Part shown: positions 1-5,212 of the stretch, piece by piece
Layout of the letters: each line of letters starts with the position of its first letter
Position numbering within the stretch: position 1 is the stretch's first letter
Translations under genes and position numbers: made by a program
NCBI GenBank assembly: GCA_024860865.1
Contig: JACRDV010000046.1
Coordinates: forward strand, 1-14,403
DNA: 14,403 nucleotides
Source of the DNA: Methanobacteriota archaeon
GTDB lineage: Archaea > JACRDV01
Direction: 5' to 3'
Notes under the pieces: model-generated
Seen by the model: the letters and a program-made list of their open reading frames with translations, nothing else
Told to the model about the DNA's origin: nothing
Database searches by the model: none

Positions 1-213
1 AAGGAGAACCGCATTATAATTACAAATGATAAGGATTTTGGAAGATTTGCTCTGATTCATAAACCTCCGGGAGTTATCTTACTAAGACTTAGTGATGAGA
101 GAGCACAGACTAAGATAGCTATTATGAAGGAATTGATAGAAAAGTATGCGGACAGGTTTTATCGAAATATCTTGATAGTTTCTGAAAGAAAAATTAGGAT
201 TAAACCCATTTAA
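1..213 (+). CDS. DUF5615 PIN-like toxin, 3' part only
   Basis: The first 70 codons run open from the window edge to a TAA at 211-213, so the gene begins outside the window. The fragment starts with an 'ITNDKDFGRFA' segment (about residues 7-17 of the fragment), then 'PPGVILLRLSD', and ends with a 'ILIVSERKIRIKPI' strand. This order is characteristic of the C-terminal half of DUF5615 proteins, small PIN-like nucleases usually paired with a DUF433 antitoxin encoded just upstream. The NDKDF aspartates correspond to the late metal-binding acidic residues of PIN folds. Neither the N-terminal catalytic aspartate nor the partner gene can be seen here. The family call rests on motif recognition. The toxin role is family knowledge, not shown by this fragment. 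Confidence 0.75.
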   Translation, partial: KENRIIITNDKDFGRFALIHKPPGVILLRLSDERAQTKIAIMKELIEKYADRFYRNILIVSERKIRIKPI

Positions 214-313
214 CTGAGAAAGTTGAATATTTTCAGCGGAAGAAAAGTTGCTTAAAGAAGCTAAACAAAGCAATTGCTCAAAAAAAGCTAAAACAGCAAA
301 ATTGATATTTCTC

Positions 314-323
314 TTTTAATAAA
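314..323 (+). promoter_or_regulatory. TATA box of the AAA+ ATPase gene
   Basis: TTTTAATAAA is centred about 28 nt before the ATG at 347, the spacing expected if transcription begins at or next to the start codon. No ribosome-binding sequence precedes the ATG, which fits a leaderless transcript. The stretch 214-313 before it is A-rich and holds no gene that I can see. Confidence 0.5.
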
Positions 324-346
324 AAAATTTTCGGGCTGCTATTTAA

Positions 347-1552
347 ATGGAAAAAGCTCAGCCAAAACCAAATTATGAGCGCTTCTATTTGCGCTGGAAT
401 CCTTTTACCGATCTTTCTAGCGAAAGCTTATTTTCTTTTGAAGAGATGCACATACGCCAATCAGTAGATGTCGACATCGATCGAACTCTTTCTGAAGTTA
501 TTGATAGAAAGGACAGGCTTGCTTTAGCTATAGTTGGAAACCTTGGGATTGGAAAAACACAGAGATTGTTTAAGATTAAAAACGCAATTGAAAAAGCAAA
601 GGGGAAAGGAATTATAGTAAAAGTCGAATTAACTAATGTTGTTGAAGTTACTAAAATAATTTTTGACGAAGTTTGGAGATCTATCCAAGAGAAGCAATCT
701 ATTTTTACTAGAGCATTCAATGACCTTAAGTATGCCTTTGGATTAGATAAGAAGAGAAAGGCTGTCTTAGAATCGACCTTTGAAACATATTATCCTAAAA
801 TTTTTAGCGAATATTTGTCCAAGCTCTTATCGCGGTTTAAGCCGTCCGCATTATTACTAGATGAATTTGAAAATGTTACATCTGCATATCATGAAGAGCA
901 AAGATTATTTTACGAATTTATAAGAGAATTCTTGCATGTACTTCCGTATTCTTGTTTATTTGCTATTTCAATCACACCAGCTGCCCTTGACAAAATTAAA
1001 AATGATTTCCCAAGTTTGCCAGCTCGATTTCATAGAGAATTAGTTATTGATAACTTGACTAATGAAGAAGCGCTTAGTTTGGTGGAAAAACGCCTAGCGC
1101 GCGAAAGAACTACATCGGCTGAAAATATTTATCCCTTTACTCCAAAAGCAATTGAATTTACAAATGCAATTGCAGATGGGAATCCTCGCAAATTAGTTCG
1201 AATATTAAGGGATGCTTTAGCAGCAGCAGCTCGGAATGAAAAAGTTTTAATAATTGATGAAGCATTTATTAGCCAATTCGTTGCTCAACCAAAAACTCTT
1301 GAAGAATTTCTATTAAGAGTACCAAGCAATTTGCGAGAAGAAGTGGAAGTTTTAATAACAAAATTTAACGGAGGCCCTACTACTCTTATTCAAATTGCAA
1401 AAGAAACTGATATATCCCCGACCGTTCAATACCAACGGTTAGAAGAACTTGTTAAATTGGGATTTTTAAGGCGCGATAAAGTGCATTATGAATTACCTCC
1501 AGAAATCAGAGGTTCTGTAACTAAACTCAAAACTGCAGGAGTGACTAAGTAG
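347..1552 (+). CDS. Orc1/Cdc6-type AAA+ ATPase with C-terminal winged helix
   Basis: A 401-residue P-loop ATPase. An N-terminal 'LRWNPF' segment (residues 15-20) resembles the NPF element found before the AAA core in many archaeal ATPases. Walker A is GNLGIGKT (64-71), Walker B is LLLDEFEN (169-176), a sensor-1-like strand is 'FAISIT' (205-210), an arginine-finger-like 'ARFHR' lies at 226-230 and a sensor-2-like 'GNPRKL' at 278-283. Residues about 325-395 look like a winged helix ('TTLIQIAKETDISPTVQYQRLEELVKLGFLRR' region). This is the Orc1/Cdc6 and archaeal STAND-like ATPase architecture. It may be a divergent Orc1/Cdc6 paralogue, but no origin repeats are visible beside it, so an origin-binding role is not shown. 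The ATG is chosen because a TATA box sits about 28 nt upstream. hisH follows 97 nt later with its own candidate promoter. Confidence 0.75.
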   Translation: MEKAQPKPNYERFYLRWNPFTDLSSESLFSFEEMHIRQSVDVDIDRTLSEVIDRKDRLALAIVGNLGIGKTQRLFKIKNAIEKAKGKGIIVKVELTNVVEVTKIIFDEVWRSIQEKQSIFTRAFNDLKYAFGLDKKRKAVLESTFETYYPKIFSEYLSKLLSRFKPSALLLDEFENVTSAYHEEQRLFYEFIREFLHVLPYSCLFAISITPAALDKIKNDFPSLPARFHRELVIDNLTNEEALSLVEKRLARERTTSAENIYPFTPKAIEFTNAIADGNPRKLVRILRDALAAAARNEKVLIIDEAFISQFVAQPKTLEEFLLRVPSNLREEVEVLITKFNGGPTTLIQIAKETDISPTVQYQRLEELVKLGFLRRDKVHYELPPEIRGSVTKLKTAGVTK

Positions 1553-1568
1553 TTAATGCAAGTTCAAG

Positions 1569-1577
1569 ATTTAAAAT
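1569..1577 (+). promoter_or_regulatory. Candidate TATA box for hisH
   Basis: ATTTAAAAT lies in the 97-nt gap after the AAA+ ATPase gene, about 75 nt before the hisH start. It would give a leader of roughly 50 nt that contains the GGAGG ribosome-binding site. Confidence 0.35.
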
Positions 1578-1649
1578 TTTGAAAATAAATTCTCTTTCAG
1601 TTGAACATGACGGGATTCTAAAGAAAACTAGTTTCGTTGGAGGCATACT

Positions 1650-2270
1650 GTGCTTCGTCCAAAGATTGCTATTGTAGATTATGGCGTTGGAAATCTTCGC
1701 AGCATTCATAAAGCCCTTGAAACTTTAGGGGCTATTCCAGAAATAACGAAAGATCGGAGAGTAATTCAAAGATCTGATGCTGTTGTTTTGCCTGGAGTTG
1801 GAGCATTTGGAGATGCTATAAGTGAGCTAGAAAAAATTTCTGGAGCTATTTATGGTGCAGTAGATGCAGGCATTCCTCTCCTTGGAGTTTGCTTGGGCAT
1901 GCAACTTTTAATGAGCCAAAGCGAAGAAGATGGCCCGATTGAGGGATTAAATTTAATCTCTGGCGACGTCGTTAAGCTACCCAACACAGTCAAGATCCCA
2001 CACATGGGTTGGAATTCCATTAAAATCAAACGGCCTAGTCCATTGATGAAAGGAGTTAAAGACGGAGATTTTGTCTACTTTGTCCACTCTTACTATGCCA
2101 ATGTAAGAAATCCAAACACAGTTATTGCAACAACTGAATACGGCACCGAGTTTTCAGCTGTTATAAGTAAGGGAGATGTTTTTGGAACTCAGTTCCACCC
2201 AGAAAAAAGCGGTGATGTTGGACTTAGAATTCTTAGAAATTTTATAAGCATAGTTGTTCAATCCATTTGA
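1650..2270 (+). CDS. hisH: Imidazole glycerol phosphate synthase, glutaminase subunit HisH
   Basis: Class I glutamine amidotransferase of histidine biosynthesis. With HisF it converts PRFAR and glutamine-derived ammonia to imidazole glycerol phosphate and AICAR in the cytoplasm. The protein starts with the HisH-typical 'IAIVDYGVGNLRS' (6-18), has the oxyanion loop PGVGAFG (48-54), the nucleophile Cys81 in GVCLGMQ (79-85) and the His183/Glu185 pair in QFHPEKS (181-187), so the triad is complete. Its 206 residues are normal for the family. The start is GTG at 1650, preceded by TTGGAGG at 1637-1643, a strong ribosome-binding site. No other his gene is in the window, so its HisF partner must be elsewhere. 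It ends just before a T-run and the unusual promoter at 2335. Confidence 0.95.
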   Translation: MLRPKIAIVDYGVGNLRSIHKALETLGAIPEITKDRRVIQRSDAVVLPGVGAFGDAISELEKISGAIYGAVDAGIPLLGVCLGMQLLMSQSEEDGPIEGLNLISGDVVKLPNTVKIPHMGWNSIKIKRPSPLMKGVKDGDFVYFVHSYYANVRNPNTVIATTEYGTEFSAVISKGDVFGTQFHPEKSGDVGLRILRNFISIVVQSI

Positions 2271-2318
2271 TAGTCAAAAAGTTTTATCTTGGGCCTTTAA
2301 TAAAGACAAAGATTTAAA

Positions 2319-2325
2319 TTTTTTT
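2319..2325 (+). terminator. Poly-T terminator after hisH
   Basis: Seven consecutive T residues lie about 50 nt after the hisH stop, in a run that begins GATTTAAAT. No stable hairpin precedes it. Archaeal RNA polymerase can terminate at T-runs alone. It also separates hisH from the next promoter. Confidence 0.4.
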
Positions 2326-2334
2326 GCTTAACAT

Positions 2335-2385
2335 TTTAACGGCGTTAACTTTATATACGTGGGTCCTTCTATTTAACAGCGTTAA
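2335..2385 (+). promoter_or_regulatory. TATA box flanked by twin 14-bp palindromic operators
   Basis: TTTAACGGCGTTAA (2335-2348) and TTTAACAGCGTTAA (2372-2385) are 13/14 identical, and each is an inverted repeat TTAAC-N3-GTTAA. Their equivalent positions are 37 bp apart, and a TATA box TTTATATA (2350-2357) lies between them. The second copy covers the predicted transcription start about 25 nt after the TATA box. A repressor bound at both sites would block TBP/TFB access and initiation. The downstream genes are the three small ORFs at 2410, 2507 and 2616, one of which might encode the regulator; that link is inference. Confidence 0.7.
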
Positions 2386-2409
2386 AAATTGATTGAATAA
2401 TAGGTCATT

Positions 2410-2505
2410 TTGAGGCGACAAAAACGAGAAAAATTGAACCTATTGTTGGATTGTTTTCCCAGCATCTTTACACTTGCTATTTTGACTCGATCAAAAGGTG
2501 GTTAA
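2410..2505 (+). CDS. Possible 31-aa basic micro-ORF, first of three
   Basis: I do not recognise this ORF. It would start at TTG 2410, with a weak AGGT element at 2402-2405, and end at TAA 2503-2505. It begins with a basic 'RRQKREK' stretch followed by a hydrophobic 'LNLLLDCFPSIFTLAIL' helix-like segment. The in-frame stop TAG at 2401-2403 shows that it cannot extend further upstream. The stop is followed one base later by the ATG of the next small ORF, the spacing of coupled genes. It is the first reading frame after the twin-operator promoter. It is short, has a non-ATG start and has no known relative that I can name, so it may simply be the leader of the operon. Confidence 0.25.
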   Translation: MRRQKREKLNLLLDCFPSIFTLAILTRSKGG

Positions 2506-2506
2506 A

Positions 2507-2605
2507 ATGAAAAGCGAAGAGGACTGGTTCAATTTCTTATTTGAGACTTTCGTGCTCGAGATGTCTTTCATCAAGAAAATTGACGACGTAGAGGAATGGA
2601 GCTGA
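2507..2605 (+). CDS. Unrecognised 32-aa acidic small protein
   Basis: I do not recognise this one. ATG 2507 is preceded by AAGGTGG (2495-2501), a good ribosome-binding site, and the ORF ends in TGA at 2603-2605. The product is acidic and amphipathic, starting 'MKSEEDWFNFLF' and ending 'KIDDVEEWS', probably one or two helices. The next ORF starts 10 nt later. Together with its clear ribosome-binding site and the regulated promoter upstream, this makes it more likely to be translated than a random ORF of this size. The three small ORFs are each in a different frame, so an alternative is one frameshifted ancestral gene. Confidence 0.4.
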   Translation: MKSEEDWFNFLFETFVLEMSFIKKIDDVEEWS

Positions 2606-2615
2606 GAGTGATTGA

Positions 2616-2846
2616 ATGATCCTAAAACAGGAACTCTCTAAACCAGTCGTAGTTTTTAGGAGGTATTCAATTCTTGCGAGAAAGGTAGATTACTGGCAAT
2701 TATTTAAAAAAATATCCTTGGCAACATTAAATCCGGATAAGGCTACTGACTCTGATTTGGTTTTTGTAGCCAATATTATTGAAAAGATGAAAGAATTGGA
2801 TGAAAGAGAATATTTTGATAATGAAGAATTATTTATTGGAGGTTGA
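2616..2846 (+). CDS. Unrecognised 76-aa protein, last of micro-ORF operon
   Basis: This ORF is not assignable to a family by eye. ATG 2616 is preceded by GAGAGTG (2604-2610). The N-terminal half is basic ('FRRYSILARKVDYWQLFKK', about residues 14-32). The C-terminal half is acidic and helical ('IIEKMKELDEREYFDNEEL', about 54-72). There is no signal peptide, membrane helix or cysteine cluster. It lies 10 nt after the 32-aa ORF and is followed by a run of eight T residues, so the operon appears to end here. Charge segregation of this kind is common in small antitoxins and nucleic-acid-associated adaptors, but that is only a resemblance. Confidence 0.6.
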   Translation: MILKQELSKPVVVFRRYSILARKVDYWQLFKKISLATLNPDKATDSDLVFVANIIEKMKELDEREYFDNEELFIGG

Positions 2847-2862
2847 TAGCTAGTTTAGAATA

Positions 2863-2870
2863 TTTTTTTT
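2863..2870 (+). terminator. Poly-T terminator of the micro-ORF operon
   Basis: Eight consecutive T residues begin 17 nt after the TGA of the 76-aa ORF. They match a hairpin-independent archaeal terminator and close the transcription unit that starts at the twin-operator promoter. Confidence 0.5.
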
Positions 2871-3012
2871 GGCCCAAATTTTCTTTTAAACTATTAGTGG
2901 TAGAAATTCTATGGCAAGAGTTATGCGTGATTTAGGTTTAATTTGCGTATAAGTATTTACGAATGAAAATTCATTAACTTTTTTAGCAGCAATTTGGTTA
3001 AACTTTCTTTAC

Positions 3013-3141
3013 ATGATACTACTGAGGAAAAACTTCTTGTTTCGCCAATTTACATTAAAATTAACACTATTTTTCATTTGGATAATATTATTTAGCTTAG
3101 TGTTTTTGGCAATTTTTGTGTTAGTAGCGATTGCCTACTAA
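3013..3141 (+). CDS. Possible 42-aa membrane peptide, perhaps a broken gene
   Basis: In the gene-poor stretch 2847-3205, ATG 3013 opens a 42-codon frame ending at TAA 3139-3141. It has a basic start 'MILLRKNFLFRQ' and then about 26 hydrophobic residues that would span a membrane. The same frame is open and hydrophobic further upstream to a single TAA at 2950-2952, and beyond that to an ATG at 2911. A 76-codon two-helix protein with one in-frame stop is therefore conceivable. No ribosome-binding site precedes 3013. AT-rich DNA gives hydrophobic chance ORFs, so support is weak. I see nothing else in 2871-3205. Confidence 0.2.
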   Translation: MILLRKNFLFRQFTLKLTLFFIWIILFSLVFLAIFVLVAIAY

Positions 3142-3205
3142 ATTTGCTTTTATGAAAAATATAATTTTCATATCCGGGTTTAAAACTGCTTAAATAAATA
3201 GAGAT

Positions 3206-3484
3206 TTATTTTCTCGCATTTGCTTGGAGATATTTTAGAATTTTTTCTTTCTCTTTATCGGAAATCCAAACGGGATCTTTGGATTGCATTCTATCTACAG
3301 TGGCCGGCCATTCACTTGCAGTGTGCCTTAAAGGAGATCTTAACTCATGACACCTGCTGCATTTTTCTTTGTATAGCGCTTCTCCTTCTGTAACCGGGGG
3401 TGAGCTTACGCATCCTGCTATCAGAAATAAAATCATCACAATTATAACGGGAATTGCCCGCCCGATAGTTTCCCTTTTTAGCAT
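3206..3484 (-). CDS. Monoheme c-type cytochrome, membrane-anchored lipoprotein
   Basis: A 92-residue exported protein. Residues 11-24 form a hydrophobic signal segment ending in a lipobox-like LIAGC with Cys25. Then come the heme c motif CSRCH (Cys42, Cys45, His46) and 'EWPATVDRM', where Met66 is placed to be the distal axial ligand. The final helix 'DKEKEKILKYLQAN' is typical of small class I cytochromes c. It would carry electrons at the outer face of the membrane; its partners are unknown. The ATG at 3484 is chosen because a TATA box at 3511-3520 puts the transcription start near 3490. The ATG at 3499 is possible but lies upstream of that, and a longer frame to 3604 would overlap the preceding GGGP synthase gene. 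It lies 76 nt after that gene but has its own promoter. Presence of a CxxCH protein implies a cytochrome c maturation system elsewhere in the genome. Confidence 0.85.
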   Translation of the reverse strand: MLKRETIGRAIPVIIVMILFLIAGCVSSPPVTEGEALYKEKCSRCHELRSPLRHTASEWPATVDRMQSKDPVWISDKEKEKILKYLQANARK

Positions 3485-3510
3485 ACTATTCCATTGCATA
3501 ATAAGACTAG

Positions 3511-3520
3511 TATATAAAAT
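3511..3520 (-). promoter_or_regulatory. TATA box for the cytochrome c gene
   Basis: Read on the minus strand, this is ATTTTATATA, centred about 31 nt before the ATG at 3484. It gives a near-leaderless transcript and makes the cytochrome gene independent of the GGGP synthase operon. Confidence 0.5.
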
Positions 3521-3560
3521 CTTTTTTAAAATTGAAAAAGAGTCCAACCAAATCAATAAA

Positions 3561-4310
3561 TTAACTAACCTTTGCAGACTTAATTGCAGCAACAATCTTT
3601 TCAAGAGAAGATTCTACATTCAAGGTTCTTTCTATAAGAGTTCCAGTCACAATTATATCAGCTCCAGCCTTCACTATCTCAGCTGCAACTTGTGGTGCTC
3701 GAATTCCGCCGCCAACTATTACTGGTATAGAAACAGATTTTTTTACAGCATGAACCATACTAACTGGAACAGCCTGATCTGCACCTGAGCCTGCCTCTAG
3801 ATAAACAAATCTGAAACCAAAATATTGAGCGGCAAGTGAATAAGCAGCAGCTATTTCAGATTTATCCCTCGGAATTAATTTTGCCTCACCAACCCAGCCT
3901 GCTGCTCCGCCTGGTTCAATGATCAAATACGCCATTGGAATTGGTTCAATTTTATATTTCTTAACCAATAGTGCTCCAAGAGCTTGAGCTCCAGTGATAT
4001 AATACGGGTTCGTAGAATTCAACAAACTCATGAAAAAAATTGCATCAACTGAACTACAAACATCGCTTGCGTTGCTAGGAAATGCGATTAGCGGGAGTTT
4101 GACTTCCTTTTTAATTTCTTTTGCTGTTATATCAACTAATTGTCCGGCTCCGATTGAGCCACCTATCATAAGCGCATCAGTTTTTGCTTTCTCAGCCTGC
4201 TTTGCAATTTCAACTGCCTCATGAGGATCTTGTTTAGCTGGGTCAAGCAGAGTAAAATGGGCTACACCATCTCGTTTTAAAATAGAGTTGATATACTCTT
4301 CAACCTTCAA
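3561..4310 (-). CDS. Geranylgeranylglyceryl phosphate synthase
   Basis: A TIM-barrel prenyltransferase of the GGGPS/PcrB family. It makes the first ether bond of archaeal membrane lipids, joining geranylgeranyl diphosphate to sn-glycerol-1-phosphate. Visible signatures are 'HFTLLDPAK' (18-26), 'MIGGSIGA' (48-55), 'FPSNASDV' (77-84), the phosphate-binding region 'YLEAGSGA' (170-177), 'GGGIRAP' (200-206) and 'GADIIVTGTLIE' (216-227). The length of 249 residues fits the larger archaeal (group II-like) forms. The start is TTG at 4310; it overlaps the TGA of the upstream zinc-ribbon gene (TTGA), which indicates translational coupling, with GAGG about 10 nt upstream inside that gene. It sits at the end of the rpl40e operon and is by itself strong evidence that the host is an archaeon. 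Confidence 0.95.
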   Translation of the reverse strand: MKVEEYINSILKRDGVAHFTLLDPAKQDPHEAVEIAKQAEKAKTDALMIGGSIGAGQLVDITAKEIKKEVKLPLIAFPSNASDVCSSVDAIFFMSLLNSTNPYYITGAQALGALLVKKYKIEPIPMAYLIIEPGGAAGWVGEAKLIPRDKSEIAAAYSLAAQYFGFRFVYLEAGSGADQAVPVSMVHAVKKSVSIPVIVGGGIRAPQVAAEIVKAGADIIVTGTLIERTLNVESSLEKIVAAIKSAKVS

Positions 4311-4438
4311 GTTTTTTCTTCCTCAATAATTAATGATCCTCTATATCCACAGTCCTCACACTCATAAATTTGAGCTGTGGTCCACCAAAGAGCATATTTG
4401 ATTCTTGGGCTTCTGCATTTTGGACAAATTTTAACCAT
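4307..4438 (-). CDS. 43-aa zinc-ribbon protein
   Basis: A tiny protein with two CxxC knuckles: CPKC (Cys5, Cys8) and CEDC (Cys27, Cys30). They are separated by 18 residues with a 'ALWWTTAQIYE' strand pair, the layout of a single zinc ribbon as found in ribosomal and RNA polymerase subunits. It has an acidic tail 'IIEEEKT'. The ATG is one base after the stop of rpl40e, and its own TGA overlaps the TTG start of GGGP synthase, so the three genes are translationally coupled. Probably a ribosome- or transcription-associated factor, judged only by its neighbours; its specific function is not recognisable. Confidence 0.85.
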   Translation of the reverse strand: MVKICPKCRSPRIKYALWWTTAQIYECEDCGYRGSLIIEEEKT

Positions 4439-4439
4439 G

Positions 4440-4586
4440 TTATGCCTTTAATTCTTTGCTTTTTGGTCTTAAAGCAGGATAACCACATTTTCTGCAACGA
4501 GTAGCTCCGACTGGATTTCTTGCTTTACATCGCATACAAATTTTTTTCAGTAATAAACGCTTCTCAGCTTCTGGAAAACGTGCCAT
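4440..4586 (-). CDS. rpl40e: Large-subunit ribosomal protein eL40 (L40e)
   Basis: A 48-residue basic zinc-finger protein of the large ribosomal subunit, lacking the ubiquitin part that is fused to the eukaryotic form. It has the four cysteines in the L40e arrangement, CMRC (17-20) and CRKC (31-34), with '[21 protein letters not shown]' between and after them, and an 'EAEKRLL' start as in other archaeal L40e proteins. Its length is normal. The ATG at 4586 is the only reasonable start; no strong Shine-Dalgarno sequence precedes it. It heads the coupled set L40e, zinc ribbon, GGGP synthase and is 77 nt downstream of tsr3, on the same strand. Confidence 0.92.
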   Translation of the reverse strand: MARFPEAEKRLLLKKICMRCKARNPVGATRCRKCGYPALRPKSKELKA

Positions 4587-4638
4587 GTTTTATCCCATGA
4601 AATAACTTCAGGTATCACAGCCTAGCAACAAACTGATT

Positions 4639-4645
4639 CTTAAAC
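4639..4645 (-). promoter_or_regulatory. Possible TATA box ahead of rpl40e
   Basis: GTTTAAG on the minus strand, about 55 nt before the rpl40e ATG, would give a leader of about 30 nt. It may provide an internal promoter, although read-through from tsr3 is equally possible. Confidence 0.3.
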
Positions 4646-4663
4646 CTATTCTTTTTCACTGTG

Positions 4664-5179
4664 CTACAAAAATAACTTTTGTGCTTTTATTATTTCTTCG
4701 CTATTTTTAGCCTCGCTGTACATTCTGAGCGGCTCTTTGTTCAAGGAAATGAAGTTTAAACCCCACTTAAACAAGGAGAGTAAACGCTCAGCATGTTCTT
4801 TAAAACCTAGTATATAAAGTGAAGCAGCGAAAGCTTCCACTGTTGATAGTTTGGTAGGGATACCATAGTTTACCGGATTTGCTGCAATGAGGTATGGCAA
4901 GGCCCTAGGTTCTCCCTTCATTCTAAATCTAAAAACTTCATCTGCTTTAATCCACGAGCAATCTATTGCTGTCATCCCCTTTTTCAAGGCTGAAGACTTA
5001 TCTCCTTGAGACAAAGCTTTTCCAGAAAAAGGATCTAAAATGATAGAACCTTCAGGCACTTGGGGTATCCGTCTAATGAGCTTTACCATATTGAATTTAT
5101 TTAGTTTTAATGCTGTACATTTTTTTGGATCACATTGATTAAAATGCAAAACATAAAGTTTTACAATTCTTGGTTCCAT
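4664..5179 (-). CDS. tsr3: Tsr3, rRNA aminocarboxypropyl transferase
   Basis: A SPOUT-class enzyme (former DUF367) that transfers the 3-amino-3-carboxypropyl group of SAM to a hypermodified uridine/pseudouridine in small-subunit rRNA during ribosome maturation. Signature segments in order: 'FNQCDPKKCT' (13-22), 'ILDPFSGKALSQGD' (47-60), 'DCSW' (73-76), 'RALPYLIAANPVNYG' (92-106) and 'LSTVEAFAASLYILG' (111-125). At 171 residues it is normal for the archaeal family. I chose ATG 5179; a TTG directly before it (5182) is the alternative and changes one residue. It lies 33 nt after the GTPBP1-like gene in the same direction and so is probably cotranscribed with it and taw2. Confidence 0.93.
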   Translation of the reverse strand: MEPRIVKLYVLHFNQCDPKKCTALKLNKFNMVKLIRRIPQVPEGSIILDPFSGKALSQGDKSSALKKGMTAIDCSWIKADEVFRFRMKGEPRALPYLIAANPVNYGIPTKLSTVEAFAASLYILGFKEHAERLLSLFKWGLNFISLNKEPLRMYSEAKNSEEIIKAQKLFL

Positions 5180-5212
5180 CAAGCTTCGCTCATAAAAGTA
5201 GATAACGCTGAA

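Noticed and set aside
269-278. Perfect 10-bp palindrome AGCAATTGCT
   Set aside because: Isolated, not placed at a promoter element, and expected by chance in AT-rich DNA.
385-720. 111-codon minus-strand frame
   Set aside because: It lies wholly within the AAA+ ATPase, whose motifs are unmistakable in the other strand; no family resemblance.
3485-3604. Upstream 40-codon extension of the cytochrome gene
   Set aside because: It overlaps the GGGP synthase 3' end and crosses the TATA box at 3511-3520; the signal peptide starts properly at 3484.
3369-3788. 139-codon plus-strand frame across cytochrome and GGGP synthase
   Set aside because: It is antisense to two well supported genes and its translation is rich in Ser/Asn/Tyr without a recognisable pattern.
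4587-4663. Possible small RNA in the tsr3-rpl40e gap
   Set aside because: A TGATACC and CTGA are present but do not match C/D boxes; a short leader with a TATA box explains the gap more simply.
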